Made by a program: the position numbers and the translations under genes
NCBI RefSeq assembly: GCF_001718695.1
Contig: NZ_CP013420.1
Location: 682,001-746,000, forward strand
Direction of reading: 5' to 3'
DNA length: 64,000 nucleotides
From: Burkholderia ubonensis
GTDB lineage: Bacteria; Pseudomonadota; Gammaproteobacteria; Burkholderiales; Burkholderiaceae
The notes under the pieces: model-generated
The model's input: the letters and a program-made list of their open reading frames with translations, nothing else
What the model was told of the DNA's origin: nothing
The model's database searches: none
Shown here: positions 1-9,968 of the stretch, in pieces
Layout of the letters: each line of letters begins with the position of its first letter
How positions within the stretch are numbered: the stretch's first letter is position 1

Positions 1-894
1 GTCGGCCAGGGCGCGAAGCGCGACACGCAGTTCGCGCAGATGATCGAGGCGGCGATCAAGTACGACAAGCCGGTACGGATCGGCGTGAACTGGGGCAGCC
101 TCGACCAGGACCTGCTCGCGCGCATGATGGACGAGAACGGCGCGCGCGCGCAGCCGTGGGATGCGCAGAGCGTGATGTACGAAGCGCTGATCCAGTCCGC
201 GATCGGCTCGGCGGAGCGCGCGGTCGAACTGGGCCTCGGCCGCGACCGCATCGTGCTGTCGTGCAAGGTCAGCGGCGTGCAGGACCTGATCGCCGTCTAC
301 CGCGAGCTCGCGCGCCGCTGCGGCTTCGCGCTGCACCTCGGGCTGACCGAGGCGGGCATGGGTTCGAAGGGCATCGTCGCGTCGACGGCGGCGCTCGGCG
401 TGCTGCTGCAGGAAGGGATCGGCGACACGATCCGCATTTCGCTGACGCCGGAGCCGGGCGCATCGCGCACGGGCGAAGTGGTGGTCGGCCAGGAGATCCT
501 GCAGACGATGGGCCTGCGCTCGTTCGCGCCGATGGTGATCGCATGCCCGGGCTGCGGCCGCACGACGAGCACGCTGTTCCAGGAGCTCGCGATGCAGATC
601 CAGACCTACCTGCGCGAGCAGATGCCGGTCTGGCGCAAGGAATATCCGGGCGTCGAGACGATGAACGTCGCGGTGATGGGCTGCATCGTCAACGGCCCGG
701 GCGAATCGAAGCACGCGAACATCGGCATCAGCCTGCCGGGTTCGGGCGAGAATCCGGCCGCACCTGTCTTCATCGACGGCGAGAAGGTCAGGACGCTGCG
801 TGGCGAGCGCATCGCCGAGGAATTCCAGCAGATCGTCAGCGACTACGTCGAACGCAATTACGGCCGTGTGCGGCCGTCCAGAACTAATTCGTAA
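1..894 (+). CDS. ispG: 4-hydroxy-3-methylbut-2-enyl diphosphate synthase (IspG/GcpE), 5' truncated by window edge
   Basis: The reading frame is open from base 1, so the gene starts upstream and 297 C-terminal residues are visible. IspG converts methylerythritol cyclodiphosphate to HMBPP in the MEP isoprenoid pathway using a [4Fe-4S] cluster. The cluster ligands are visible: CPGCG (bases 544-558) and [10 protein letters not shown] (from about base 676), the latter also carrying the Glu that acts as fourth ligand in characterised IspG. The cytoplasmic enzyme ends eight bases before hisS, with which it is probably co-transcribed. The internal ATG at base 40 is not a credible start because the conserved sequence continues before it. 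Confidence 0.96.
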   Translation, partial: VGQGAKRDTQFAQMIEAAIKYDKPVRIGVNWGSLDQDLLARMMDENGARAQPWDAQSVMYEALIQSAIGSAERAVELGLGRDRIVLSCKVSGVQDLIAVYRELARRCGFALHLGLTEAGMGSKGIVASTAALGVLLQEGIGDTIRISLTPEPGASRTGEVVVGQEILQTMGLRSFAPMVIACPGCGRTTSTLFQELAMQIQTYLREQMPVWRKEYPGVETMNVAVMGCIVNGPGESKHANIGISLPGSGENPAAPVFIDGEKVRTLRGERIAEEFQQIVSDYVERNYGRVRPSRTNS

Positions 895-902
895 CAGACA
901 CG

Positions 903-2243
903 ATGACTGAACAGAAACGCAAGATCGAGAAACTCGCGGGCGTCAAGGGCATGAACGACATCCTCCCGCAGGATGCCGGCCTTTGGGAGTTCTTCGAAGC
1001 CACCGTGAAGTCGCTGCTGCGCGCTTACGGCTACCAGAACATCCGCACGCCGATCGTCGAGCACACGCAGCTCTTCACGCGCGGCATCGGCGAAGTCACG
1101 GACATCGTCGAGAAGGAGATGTACAGCTTCACCGACGCGCTGAACGGCGAGCACCTGACGATGCGTCCGGAGAACACCGCCGCCGTCGTGCGCGCGGCGA
1201 TCGAGCACAACATGCTGTACGACGGCCCGAAGCGCCTGTGGTACATCGGCCCGATGTTCCGTCACGAGCGTCCGCAGCGCGGCCGCTATCGCCAGTTCCA
1301 CCAGGTCGGCGTCGAGGCCCTCGGCTTCGCGGGCCCGGACGCGGACGCGGAAATCATCATGATGTGCCAGCGCCTGTGGGACGACCTCGGCCTGACCGGC
1401 ATCAAGCTCGAGATCAACTCGCTGGGCCTCGCGGAAGAGCGCGCGGCGCACCGCGTCGAGCTGATCAAGTATCTCGAGCAGCACGTCGACGCGCTCGACG
1501 CCGATGCGCAGCGCCGCCTGTATACGAACCCGCTGCGCGTGCTCGACACGAAGAACCCGGTGCTGCAGGAGATCGTGCGGAATGCGCCGAAGCTGATCGA
1601 CTTCCTCGGCGACCACTCGCGCGCGCACTTCGACGGGTTGCAGCGCCTGCTGAAGGCGAACAACATTCCGTTCACGATCAACCCGCGTCTCGTGCGCGGC
1701 CTCGACTACTACAACCTGACCGTGTTCGAGTGGGTCACCGACAAGCTCGGCGCGCAGGGCACGGTCGCCGCCGGCGGCCGCTACGATCCGCTGATCGAGC
1801 AGCTCGGCGGCAAGCCGACCGCCGCGTGCGGCTGGGCAATGGGCGTCGAGCGCATTCTCGAGCTGCTGAAGGAGGAGCAGCTCGTGCCGGAGCAGGACGG
1901 TGTCGACGTGTACGTCGTGCACCAGGGCGAGGCGGCGCGCGAGCAGGCGTTCATCGCCGCCGAGCGTCTGCGCGACACGGGCCTCGACGTGATCTTCCAC
2001 TGCAGCGCCGACGGCGCGCCGGCGAGCTTCAAGTCGCAGATGAAGCGCGCCGATGCGAGCGGCGCCGCGTTCGCGGTGATCTTCGGCGAAGAGGAGATCG
2101 CGAACGGCACGGTGGGCGTGAAAGCGCTGCGCGGCACGGGCGAGGAAGGGGAAAAGAACGCTCAGCAGACCGTACCGGTCGAAAGCTTGACCGAATTCCT
2201 AATCAATGCGATGGTTGCATCCGCCGAAGACGGCGACGACTGA
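903..2243 (+). CDS. hisS: Histidyl-tRNA synthetase
   Basis: This 446-residue class II aminoacyl-tRNA synthetase charges tRNA-His. The N-terminal [13 protein letters not shown] segment, motif 2 ([20 protein letters not shown]), the histidine-binding [15 protein letters not shown] and [10 protein letters not shown] segments, and a C-terminal anticodon-binding domain are all readable and in the usual order. Length matches the family norm of roughly 420-450. The ATG at 903 lies eight bases after ispG; the Shine-Dalgarno is weak, which suits coupled translation. The ispG-hisS-TPR-bamB-der order is typical of beta/gammaproteobacteria. Confidence 0.97.
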   Translation: MTEQKRKIEKLAGVKGMNDILPQDAGLWEFFEATVKSLLRAYGYQNIRTPIVEHTQLFTRGIGEVTDIVEKEMYSFTDALNGEHLTMRPENTAAVVRAAIEHNMLYDGPKRLWYIGPMFRHERPQRGRYRQFHQVGVEALGFAGPDADAEIIMMCQRLWDDLGLTGIKLEINSLGLAEERAAHRVELIKYLEQHVDALDADAQRRLYTNPLRVLDTKNPVLQEIVRNAPKLIDFLGDHSRAHFDGLQRLLKANNIPFTINPRLVRGLDYYNLTVFEWVTDKLGAQGTVAAGGRYDPLIEQLGGKPTAACGWAMGVERILELLKEEQLVPEQDGVDVYVVHQGEAAREQAFIAAERLRDTGLDVIFHCSADGAPASFKSQMKRADASGAAFAVIFGEEEIANGTVGVKALRGTGEEGEKNAQQTVPVESLTEFLINAMVASAEDGDD

Positions 2244-2298
2244 TCGCGCTGGCATTCGCTCGACAAGAAAGGCCTGAACAGGAAGGAATCGCTCGCCG

Positions 2299-2928
2299 AT
2301 GAGTTACCACGACGAACAAGAATCGATTGAAAGCCTCAAGGCGTGGTGGGCCCGCTGGGGCAACCTCACCACGTGGATCGTCCTCGCGGCGCTCGTTGTC
2401 GCGGCCGGCTTCAACGGCTGGAATTTCTGGCAGCGTCGCCAGGCCGCGCAGGCATCGGGGCTGTACGAACAGGTGCAGAAAGCCGCCGCGTCGAACGACA
2501 AGGCGACGATGGCCCGCGCTGCCGCCGACATGGAAGACAAGTACAGCGGCACCCCGTATGCGCAGATGACGGCGCTCGCGGCCGCGAAGGTGCTGTACGC
2601 GGCGGGCGACGCCGCGGGCGCGAAGGCGCAGCTGCAGTGGGCGGTCGATCACGCGAAGGACGACGAATACAAGCAGATCGCGAAGCTGCGCCTCGCGTCG
2701 CTGCTGCTCGACGAGAAGGCGTACGACGCGGGGCTCGCGCTGCTGTCCGGCACGCCGATCGATGCATTCAAGGGCCTCGTGGCCGATCGCCGCGGGGATC
2801 TGCTCGCCGCGCAAGGCAAGGCGGACGATGCGCGCGCCGCATACAAGCTCGCGCTCGACAGCCTGCCGAAGGAAGACATGTCGGCGCGCCAGCTCGTGCA
2901 GTTCAAGCTGGACGCGCTGGGCAGCTGA
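2299..2928 (+). CDS. YfgM-like membrane-anchored TPR protein
   Basis: A 209-residue protein with a short cytoplasmic N-terminus, one membrane segment at about residues 25-43 (WIVLAALVVAAGFNGWNFW), and an Ala-rich helical periplasmic domain with TPR-like repeats (for example around YAQMTALAAAKVLYAAGD). This architecture and its place between hisS and bamB match YfgM, an ancillary subunit of the SecYEG translocon that helps hand proteins to periplasmic chaperones in E. coli. An AAGGAA-type ribosome site precedes ATG 2299. The functional assignment rests on synteny and topology, not on diagnostic residues. Confidence 0.88.
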   Translation: MSYHDEQESIESLKAWWARWGNLTTWIVLAALVVAAGFNGWNFWQRRQAAQASGLYEQVQKAAASNDKATMARAAADMEDKYSGTPYAQMTALAAAKVLYAAGDAAGAKAQLQWAVDHAKDDEYKQIAKLRLASLLLDEKAYDAGLALLSGTPIDAFKGLVADRRGDLLAAQGKADDARAAYKLALDSLPKEDMSARQLVQFKLDALGS

Positions 2929-2969
2929 GCCTCGGCTTCCTCAACCTCTTAACTTTGCTTCGCTAACCG

Positions 2970-4115
2970 ATGAATTTGCTGAAACGTTACGCTGTGCCCG
3001 TTGCCTGCGCGGCGGCCGTCCTGGCACTGGGGGCCTGCTCGTCGACGAAGGACGCGCGTCGCGTGCCGACGCCGCTGACCGAGTTCAAACCCGCTCTCGA
3101 CGTGCAGCAGGTCTGGTCGTCGAGCGTCGGCAAGGGCGGCCGCTACCTGTTCTCGCCGGTGGCGGTGGGCGACGCGGTCTTCGCGGCCGGCGAAAACGGC
3201 TCGGTCGAGAAGATCGATGCAAAGACCGGTCAGCGGATCTGGCGCACCAAGCTCGACTCGGACCTGTCGGCGGGCGTCGGCAGCGACGGCAACCTGACCG
3301 CGGTCGGTGCGCTGAAGGGCGGCGTGTTCGTGCTCGGCCCGGACGGCAAGCTGCTGTGGAAGACGAGCGTGCAGGGCGAGATCTTCTCGCCGCCGCTCGT
3401 GGGCAACGGCCTCGTGATCGTCCGCACGATCGACGGCCAGGTGATCGCGTTCTCCGCGCAAACCGGCGAACAGAAGTGGAACTACCGCAACCGCGCGGTG
3501 CCGCTGAACCTGCGCGTGTCGGCGGGCATGACGTTCGCGGGCGACGCCGCGGTGCTCGCGGGCTTCCCGGGCGGCGGCCTCGTCGCGATCAACCTGCAGA
3601 CGGGCGAACCGTACTGGCAGACGCCGGTGTCGTTTCCGAAAGGTGTGACGGAAGTCGAGCGGATCAACGACGTCAGCGGTCCGCCGACGCTCGTCGGCGC
3701 GCAAGCGTGCGCGGTGACGTTCCAGGGGCAGCTCGGCTGCTTCGATGCGAACTCGGGCCGCCCGGTGTGGGAGAAGGCGTTCTCGAGCCGCAGCGGCATC
3801 GCGCAGGACGACTCGGTGGTCGCGGGCGGCGACGACTGGTCGGTCGTCACCGCGTACGACGCGGCGAGCGGCAACGAGCTGTGGCGCAACACCAAGCTGA
3901 AGAGCCGCGACGTCGGCGTGCCGTACCTGCTCGGCCATGCGGTCGTGATGGGCGACTACAAGGGTTACGTGCACTTCCTGTCGCGCGAAGACGGCACGTT
4001 CATCGCACGGATGAAGACCGACGGCAGCCCGATCACGGCGGCGCCGGTCCTCGCGGGCAACACGCTTGTCGTGCAGACGAACGACGGCGGGCTGTACGGC
4101 TTTCGTCCGCGCTGA
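2970..4115 (+). CDS. bamB: Outer membrane protein assembly factor BamB (lipoprotein)
   Basis: A 381-residue lipoprotein with a signal peptide ending in a lipobox (LALGAC, cysteine at about residue 23). The mature part is a series of PQQ/WD-like beta-propeller blades, seen as repeated GxIxWxxxL/TGQRIWR, DGKLLWK, TGEQKWNY, TGEPYWQT and SGNELWRN motifs. BamB is a periplasmic-face scaffold of the BAM complex that inserts beta-barrel proteins; BamD is encoded about 17 kb downstream. Length fits the family (about 380-390). It sits 41 bases after the TPR gene and is probably in the same operon. Confidence 0.95.
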   Translation: MNLLKRYAVPVACAAAVLALGACSSTKDARRVPTPLTEFKPALDVQQVWSSSVGKGGRYLFSPVAVGDAVFAAGENGSVEKIDAKTGQRIWRTKLDSDLSAGVGSDGNLTAVGALKGGVFVLGPDGKLLWKTSVQGEIFSPPLVGNGLVIVRTIDGQVIAFSAQTGEQKWNYRNRAVPLNLRVSAGMTFAGDAAVLAGFPGGGLVAINLQTGEPYWQTPVSFPKGVTEVERINDVSGPPTLVGAQACAVTFQGQLGCFDANSGRPVWEKAFSSRSGIAQDDSVVAGGDDWSVVTAYDAASGNELWRNTKLKSRDVGVPYLLGHAVVMGDYKGYVHFLSREDGTFIARMKTDGSPITAAPVLAGNTLVVQTNDGGLYGFRPR

Positions 4116-4179
4116 CGCGACGGCACGCTCGCCTGGCGCGGCGGTTCGCCGCACGGTGCGCCGCGCATCACTTGAAGGC

Positions 4180-4197
4180 GGCCGGGTGCTCCCGGCC
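4180..4197 (+). terminator. GC-rich hairpin after bamB
   Basis: GGCCGGG-TGCT-CCCGGCC, a 7-bp perfect stem with a tetraloop about 65 bases after the bamB stop. No good T-tract follows, so it may be a weak or Rho-assisted terminator or just a structured 3' end. The remaining gap to der probably holds the der promoter. Confidence 0.4.
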
Positions 4198-4357
4198 GTT
4201 CGGTATTTGGAAGGCAGTACGAGACGAAAGATGGACGGCGCGCGTCGCGCGCCGGGCGCGCGCATCCGGCGCGGCGCGAATTCGTGATATTTTCATTCAG
4301 CGCAGCCGCCCGCAGCAGCGGGCCTCCCGCTGCTGCGCCTCACCGTAGACTACACAG

Positions 4358-5695
4358 ATGAAACCGGTCATTGCCCTTGTTGGGCGCCCCAATGTGGGGA
4401 AATCCACGCTGTTCAACCGGCTCACGCGTTCGCGCGATGCGCTGGTAGCCGACTTGCCGGGCCTGACGCGCGATCGCCATTATGGCGAAGGGCGGGTCGG
4501 CGAGCGGCCGTACCTCGTCGTCGACACGGGCGGCTTCGAGCCGGTCGCGAAGGACGGCATCCTGCACGAGATGGCGCGCCAGACGCGGCAGGCGGTCGAG
4601 GAGGCCGACGTCGTCGTGTTCATCGTCGACGGCCGCAACGGGCTCGCGCCGCAGGACAAGTCGATCGCCGACTACCTGCGCAAGACCGGCCGGCCGATCT
4701 TCCTCGTCGTCAACAAGTCCGAGGGGATGAAGTACACGGCCGTCGCGTCGGACTTCTACGAGCTCGGGCTTGGCGATCCGCGCGCGATTTCGGCCGCGCA
4801 CGGCGACGGCGTGACCGAGATGATCAACGAGGCGCTCGGAGTCGCTTACGCGGGCCAGCCGGAAGAGAGCGACGAGGACAAGGCGTCGCGCGGGACCAAG
4901 ATCGCGATCGTCGGCCGGCCGAACGTAGGCAAGTCGACCCTCGTCAACACGCTGATCGGCGAGGATCGCGTGATCGCGTTCGACATGCCCGGCACGACGC
5001 GCGATTCGATCTATGTCGATTTCGAGCGCAACGGCAAGCCTTATACACTGATCGACACGGCCGGCCTGCGCCGCCGCGGCAAGGTGTTCGAGGCAATCGA
5101 GAAATTTTCGGTCGTGAAAACGCTGCAGTCGATTGCCGACGCGAATGTCGTCATTCTTCTGCTGGATGCGCGCCAGGAGATTTCAGACCAGGACGCGCAC
5201 ATCGCCGGGTTCGTGGTCGAGCAAGGGCGGGCGCTGGTGGTCGGGGTGAACAAGTGGGACGGTCTCGACCCGCACGTGCGCGAACGCACGAAAGCGGATT
5301 TGACCCGCAAGCTGAAATTCCTCGAGTTCGCGAAATTCCACTTCATTTCCGCAGCGGAAAAGACCGGCATCGGTCCGCTGATGCGCTCGGTCGACGATGC
5401 GTACGGCGCGGCGATGGCGAAGCTGCCGACGCCGAAGCTCACGCGCGCGCTGATCGAGGCGGTCGAGTTCCAGCAGCCGCGCCGTCGCGGCCCGGTGCGC
5501 CCGAAGCTGCGCTATGCGCACCAGGGCGGCCAGAATCCGCCGGTCATCGTGATCCACGGCAATGCGCTCGATGCGGTGACCGACACCTACAAGCGCTACC
5601 TGGAGAACCGCTTCCGCGAAACTTTCTCCCTGACCGGGACTCCATTGCGCATAGAGTTCCGTTCGTCGCACAACCCGTACGCGGACAAGAGCTGA
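4358..5695 (+). CDS. der: Ribosome biogenesis GTPase Der (EngA)
   Basis: A 445-residue protein with two tandem GTPase domains followed by a KH-like domain, the hallmark of Der, which is needed for 50S subunit maturation. Domain 1 shows GRPNVGKST near residue 9, [14 protein letters not shown] and NKSE; domain 2 shows GRPNVGKST again near residue 187, [10 protein letters not shown] and NKWD. Length matches the family. It follows bamB by 242 bases, a common arrangement in proteobacteria. Confidence 0.97.
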   Translation: MKPVIALVGRPNVGKSTLFNRLTRSRDALVADLPGLTRDRHYGEGRVGERPYLVVDTGGFEPVAKDGILHEMARQTRQAVEEADVVVFIVDGRNGLAPQDKSIADYLRKTGRPIFLVVNKSEGMKYTAVASDFYELGLGDPRAISAAHGDGVTEMINEALGVAYAGQPEESDEDKASRGTKIAIVGRPNVGKSTLVNTLIGEDRVIAFDMPGTTRDSIYVDFERNGKPYTLIDTAGLRRRGKVFEAIEKFSVVKTLQSIADANVVILLLDARQEISDQDAHIAGFVVEQGRALVVGVNKWDGLDPHVRERTKADLTRKLKFLEFAKFHFISAAEKTGIGPLMRSVDDAYGAAMAKLPTPKLTRALIEAVEFQQPRRRGPVRPKLRYAHQGGQNPPVIVIHGNALDAVTDTYKRYLENRFRETFSLTGTPLRIEFRSSHNPYADKS

Positions 5696-5755
5696 ACGCA
5701 CGTCCCGCAAGGGTAGGCCGCATGGCCGACGCCCGGGCGGGGCACGCAAAATCAG

Positions 5756-5761
5756 CTATAG
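5756..5761 (+). promoter_or_regulatory. Candidate -10 element for hfq
   Basis: TATAGT lies 75 bases before the hfq start in an AT-richer patch (aaaatcagctatagtg) of an otherwise GC-rich gap. The -35 is not clear. Inferred only from composition and position. Confidence 0.35.
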
Positions 5762-5836
5762 TGTAGCGATTGGCGCCGGATCTCTTTTTCTTCGTCGCCA
5801 ATCCAGATCAACCTGCAAAACAAGATGGAGTACGCC

Positions 5837-6076
5837 ATGAGCAACAAAGGGCAATTGTTACAAGACCCGTTTTTGAACGCACTGCGCAAGGAGCACGTTC
5901 CCGTTTCGATCTATCTCGTCAACGGCATCAAGCTCCAAGGGAACATCGAATCGTTCGACCAGTACGTCGTGTTGCTCCGTAATACGGTGACCCAGATGGT
6001 CTACAAGCACGCCATCTCGACGGTCGTCCCGGCGCGCCCGGTGAACTTCCACCCGGACGCGGAAGCCTCGTCCTAA
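5837..6076 (+). CDS. hfq: RNA chaperone Hfq
   Basis: A 79-residue Sm-like protein that pairs small RNAs with mRNAs. Sm1 ([20 protein letters not shown]) and Sm2 (KHAISTVVP) motifs, and the N-terminal [14 protein letters not shown], are essentially canonical; the C-terminus is short, as is usual in Burkholderia Hfq1. I chose ATG 5837 rather than the in-frame ATG at 5825 because GGAG at 5827-5830 lies six bases before 5837 and overlaps the earlier codon, and because MSNKGQ is the usual N-terminus. First gene of the hfq-hflX-hflK-hflC cluster. Confidence 0.97.
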
Positions 6077-6133
6077 CCTATCGCAGCGGCCGGCATCCGG
6101 TCGCCGCGTGCGACCGATGCCAGCCGCCAAATC

Positions 6134-7324
6134 TTGACACCTGACAATTTGATCAACGCAGCGCTCGTCGGCATCGATTTCGGCAAGACCGATTTCGAGG
6201 CCAGTCTCGAAGAACTCAGTCTTCTCGCATCCAGCGCGGGTGCGCATCCCGCCGTCACCCTGACAGGCCGCCGCTCCAGCCCCGATGCCGCGATGTTCGT
6301 CGGCAGCGGCAAAGCCGAAGAATTGCGGCTCGCCTGCGAAGCCAACGACGTCGACATCGTCATCTTCAATCACGCGTTGGCGCCGGCTCAGCAACGCAAT
6401 CTGGAGCGTGCGCTTAACAGGCGGGTCGTCGACCGCACGAGCCTCATCCTCGACATCTTCGCGCAGCGCGCGCGCAGCCACGAAGGCAAGCTGCAGGTCG
6501 AGCTCGCTCAACTGCAATACCTGTCGACCCGGCTGATCCGCGCGTGGACCCACCTCGAGCGGCAAAAGGGCGGTATCGGCCTGCGCGGCCCCGGCGAAAC
6601 CCAGCTCGAAACCGACCGCCGGCTGATCGGCGATCGCATCAAGATGCTGAAGTCGCGCCTCGACCGGCTACGCCGCCAGCACAGCACGCAGCGTCGCCAG
6701 CGGGCGCGCAGCGGCACGATGTCGGTCTCGCTCGTCGGCTACACGAACGCCGGCAAGTCGACGCTGTTCAATGCGCTGACGAAAGCGCAGGCGTATGCGG
6801 CCGACCAGCTGTTCGCGACGCTCGACACGACGTCGCGGCGCGTGTATCTCGGCGACGAGATCGGCCAGATCGTCGTGTCGGACACGGTCGGGTTCATTCG
6901 CGAACTGCCGCACCAGCTGGTCGCGGCGTTCCGCGCGACGCTCGAGGAAACGATCCACGCGGATCTGCTGCTGCATGTCGTCGATGCGTCGAGCGCGGTG
7001 CGGCTCGAGCAGATCGAGCAGGTCAACGGTGTGCTGCACGAGATCGGCGCGGACACGATCCGGCAGGTCCTGGTATTCAATAAGATCGACGCCGTGCCTG
7101 AGCTGGCGGCCCGCGGCGACGCGGTCGAGCGGGACGAGTATGGTAATATTTCGCGCGTCTTTTTGAGCGCGCGCACCGGTCAAGGGCTGGATGCGCTGCG
7201 CGCCGCCATCGCCGAAATCGCCTCTGCGGAACACCTTGACGGCGCGATGTCAGCCGACGGCCCGCTCGACGGCGCGCCCGCGGAATCACACGAAGACCAT
7301 ACGCTTTCCGAACACGGGCGCTAG
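6134..7324 (+). CDS. hflX: GTPase HflX
   Basis: A 396-residue GTPase that in other bacteria binds 50S subunits and splits stalled or heat-damaged ribosomes. The N-terminal HflX domain contains the glycine-rich GIGLRGPGETQLE segment; the G domain shows GYTNAGKSTLFN (G1), DTVGFIRELP (G3) and NKID (G4). The frame opens with TTG at 6134; no ATG occurs before the conserved LINAALVGIDFG sequence, so a TTG start (here or at the second TTG, 6149) is needed. It sits 57 bases after hfq, as is common in proteobacteria. Confidence 0.94.
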   Translation: MTPDNLINAALVGIDFGKTDFEASLEELSLLASSAGAHPAVTLTGRRSSPDAAMFVGSGKAEELRLACEANDVDIVIFNHALAPAQQRNLERALNRRVVDRTSLILDIFAQRARSHEGKLQVELAQLQYLSTRLIRAWTHLERQKGGIGLRGPGETQLETDRRLIGDRIKMLKSRLDRLRRQHSTQRRQRARSGTMSVSLVGYTNAGKSTLFNALTKAQAYAADQLFATLDTTSRRVYLGDEIGQIVVSDTVGFIRELPHQLVAAFRATLEETIHADLLLHVVDASSAVRLEQIEQVNGVLHEIGADTIRQVLVFNKIDAVPELAARGDAVERDEYGNISRVFLSARTGQGLDALRAAIAEIASAEHLDGAMSADGPLDGAPAESHEDHTLSEHGR

Positions 7325-7371
7325 CCGGTCCCGGCCGGTTTGCCGGCGTCTAATCTGGTGAACAAACTCTG

Positions 7372-8730
7372 GTGAACGAATACAACGAGCGGAGTAACGG
7401 GCGGCGCGAGCACGCCTTGCTGTCGATCAACGATCCCCGCTGGGGACGTGGCGAACGCAATGGCGGGACGCAGCCCCGCGCGAACGAATCGAAGCGCCCG
7501 CCAGGCGGTGACGGTGAAGGCCCGCCCGATCTCGACGAAATGTGGCGCAACTTCAACCGGCGCCTGGCCGGCCTGTTCGGCGGCAAGGGCGGCAACGGGT
7601 TCCGTCCGGATAACGGCCGGGCCGCGCGAGTCGGCGTCGGCATCGTGATCGGCGTGCTGGCCGCGGTCTATGCCGGCAGCGGCCTGTTCGTCGTGCCGGA
7701 AGGCCAGACGGGCGTCGTGCTGCAGATGGGCCGGCTTACCGGCACCGTCGAGCAGGGCGTGCACTGGCGCGCGCCGTATCCGTTCGCATCGCACGAGATC
7801 GTCGACACGTCGCAGAGCCGCTCGGTCGAGGTCGGCCGCAACAACGTCGTGCGTGTCGCGAACGTGAAGGAATCCGCGATGCTGACGCGCGACGCCGACA
7901 TCGTCGACGTGCGCTTCGCGGTGCAGTACCGGGTCCGTTCAGCGACAGATTACCTGTTCCGCAGCGTCGATCCGGAACGCAGCGTCACGCAGGCCGCACA
8001 GGCCGCGGTGCGCGCGATCGTCGGCACGCGCAGCGCGGCGGACATCCTCAATCAGGATCGCGATGCGTTGCGCCAGCAGGAGGTGAGCGAAGCGATCCAG
8101 CGCGATCTCGACCGCTATCACACGGGGCTCGAAGTCACGTCCGTGACGATGCAAAGCGTCGCGGCGCCCGAGCAGACGCAGGTTGCCTATGGCGAAGTGG
8201 CGAAGGCGCGCGACGAGCGCGAGGCCGCGAAGCGCGCCGCGCAGGCCTATGCGAGCGACCTGCTGCCGAAGGCGCAGGGCGACGCCGCGAAACTGATCGA
8301 CGAGGCGAAGGCGTATGCGGATCGTGTCGTCACGCAGGCCGAAGGCGACGCGGAGCGCTTCAAGCAGGTCTACGCGCAGTATTCGAAGGCGCCGGCCGTG
8401 ATCCGCGAACGGATGTACCTGGAGACCATGCAGGAAATCTATTCGAACTCGACGAAGATATTCGTCGGCAGCAAGGGCGGCAACAACGTGCTGTATCTCC
8501 CGCTCGACAAGCTGGTCGAGCAGGGCCGGCAAAATGCCGCGAACGCCGCAGGTGCATCGAACGCGGCAGCCGGCGCAGCCGCGCCGGACACGGCGTCGGC
8601 TCCGGCCGCCGTCGCGTCGGGCGCACCGGCGAGCGGCGCTTCGGCCGCTGCCGCGCCCGCCGCGGGCAGCGACGTGCTGCGATCGCGCGAAGCTTTTCGC
8701 AGCCGGTCGCGCGAAGACAATCTGAAGTAA
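7372..8730 (+). CDS. hflK: FtsH protease modulator HflK
   Basis: A 452-residue SPFH/band-7 protein that with HflC forms the large cage around FtsH in the inner membrane. A Gly/Pro-rich cytoplasmic N-terminus (to about residue 80) is followed by one membrane span (about residues 84-105), the SPFH core starting VVPEGQTGVVLQMG, a helical stretch (AKARDEREAAKRAAQAYA) and an Ala-rich C-terminal tail. The start is GTG 7372; the GTG at 7358 runs into a stop. The C-terminal tail from about residue 385 is low-complexity Ala/Ser/Pro. Confidence 0.95.
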   Translation: MNEYNERSNGRREHALLSINDPRWGRGERNGGTQPRANESKRPPGGDGEGPPDLDEMWRNFNRRLAGLFGGKGGNGFRPDNGRAARVGVGIVIGVLAAVYAGSGLFVVPEGQTGVVLQMGRLTGTVEQGVHWRAPYPFASHEIVDTSQSRSVEVGRNNVVRVANVKESAMLTRDADIVDVRFAVQYRVRSATDYLFRSVDPERSVTQAAQAAVRAIVGTRSAADILNQDRDALRQQEVSEAIQRDLDRYHTGLEVTSVTMQSVAAPEQTQVAYGEVAKARDEREAAKRAAQAYASDLLPKAQGDAAKLIDEAKAYADRVVTQAEGDAERFKQVYAQYSKAPAVIRERMYLETMQEIYSNSTKIFVGSKGGNNVLYLPLDKLVEQGRQNAANAAGASNAAAGAAAPDTASAPAAVASGAPASGASAAAAPAAGSDVLRSREAFRSRSREDNLK

Positions 8731-8744
8731 CGGGAGCGCGTGTC

Positions 8745-9644
8745 ATGAATCGAATCATTGCGCTCGTCGTTGCAATCGTGATCGTTGCCTTCGCCGCGTC
8801 GTCGACCGTCCTCACCGTCGACCCGCGTCATGCGGCCGTGTTGTCGGGCCGTTCGGGCGCCGACCCTACGCTGGCCGGCCCCGGCGTGCATTTCAAGCTG
8901 CCGCCGCCGTTGCAGACGGCGACGCTGATCGACACCCGCCTGCAGTCGCTCGAGTCGACGGACCCGCTGCAACTGGCCACCGAAGACAAGCACGATCTGC
9001 TCGTCGCGTATGCGCTCAAGTATCGGATTGCCGATCCGATGAAGTATTTCACGGCCACCGGCGGCGACCCGACGGCCGCCACCGAACGCCTCGCCGATGC
9101 GCTGAAGGGCGCGCTCGCCGACGCCTTCGCGAAGCGCGCGCTCGACGACGCGCTCGGCGGCCAGCGCGACATCGCGAGCGCGGCGCGCGACGCGGTGCGG
9201 GCAAAGGCGGCGGGCTTCGGCGTGGACGTGGTCGACGTGCAGCTCACCCGTGTCGACCTGCCGGCCGCGCAGACCGACGCCGCGTACCAGCGGATGATTG
9301 CCGCGCTGCGCGGGCAGGCTGCGCAGGTGCGCGCCGAAGGCGCGGCGGACGTCGAGCAGATCAAGGCCGACGCCGAGCGCGAGCAGCAGGCGGTGCTGGC
9401 GAACGCATACAAGTCGGCGCAGACGATCAAGGGCGAGGGCGACGCGAAGGCCGCGACGATCGCCGCCGACGCGTTCGGCCGCGATCCGCAGTTCTACCAG
9501 TTCTATGCGAGCCTGCAGGCGTATCGCAATACGTTCAAGCGCAACGACATCATCGTCGTCGACCCCGACAGCGAGTTCTTCCGCTTCATGCGCAGCCCGA
9601 CAGGCGGTGCCGCACCGGCGGCGCCCGCACCCCGCAAACACTGA
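8745..9644 (+). CDS. hflC: FtsH protease modulator HflC
   Basis: A 299-residue partner of HflK, starting 14 bases after the hflK stop. It has an N-terminal membrane anchor (IIALVVAIVIVAFAAS, residues 4-19), an SPFH domain (LTVDPRHAAVL onward), and a C-terminal Ala/Glu-rich helix with QIKADAEREQQAVLANAY. The segment FGRDPQFYQFYASLQAY near the end is typical of HflC. Expected to regulate FtsH proteolysis of membrane proteins. Confidence 0.95.
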   Translation: MNRIIALVVAIVIVAFAASSTVLTVDPRHAAVLSGRSGADPTLAGPGVHFKLPPPLQTATLIDTRLQSLESTDPLQLATEDKHDLLVAYALKYRIADPMKYFTATGGDPTAATERLADALKGALADAFAKRALDDALGGQRDIASAARDAVRAKAAGFGVDVVDVQLTRVDLPAAQTDAAYQRMIAALRGQAAQVRAEGAADVEQIKADAEREQQAVLANAYKSAQTIKGEGDAKAATIAADAFGRDPQFYQFYASLQAYRNTFKRNDIIVVDPDSEFFRFMRSPTGGAAPAAPAPRKH

Positions 9645-9650
9645 CCTTGG

Positions 9651-9671
9651 GGCGCCGCGTCACGCGGCGCC
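9651..9671 (+). repeat. Perfect inverted repeat between hflC and the DUF2065 gene
   Basis: GGCGCCGCGT and ACGCGGCGCC flank a single base and end nine bases before the next start codon. As RNA it would form a very stable hairpin (loop gtcac) over the likely ribosome-binding region of the small downstream gene. It has no T-tract, so it is not an obvious terminator. Confidence 0.6.
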
Positions 9672-9680
9672 GTCGCTCGC

Positions 9681-9872
9681 ATGGATCTGGCTGGCTCGTT
9701 GTTGCTCGCAGTTGCGTTGATGCTGATTATCGAGGGCGCATTCCCCTTCGTGTTTCCGTCCGCATGGCGGGACACGTTTCGTAGAATAGCGGAGCGGCCG
9801 CCGCATCATATCCGGATCGGCGGGCTGATCGTGATGGCGCTCGGGCTCGCACTGCTGCTGCTCGCCACCTGA
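9681..9872 (+). CDS. DUF2065 family small membrane protein
   Basis: A 63-residue protein with two hydrophobic segments (about residues 4-22 and 46-62) separated by a basic loop (SAWRDTFRRIAERPPHHIRIGG). Small DUF2065 proteins are commonly encoded right after hflC in proteobacteria; no biochemical function is established. The gene may be a small partner of the FtsH-HflKC complex, but that is inference from position only. A TAGAAT hexamer at 9782-9787 inside it could be a promoter for hisZ. Confidence 0.8.
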   Translation: MDLAGSLLLAVALMLIIEGAFPFVFPSAWRDTFRRIAERPPHHIRIGGLIVMALGLALLLLAT

Positions 9873-9968
9873 TCCGGACGGTGCACCGGCCGTCTGCCTG
9901 AACCCGATTCCGATTCACACCGCGGTGCGCGTGTCGCGCGCCGTGTTTCCCGTCGTAGGACCGTACCG

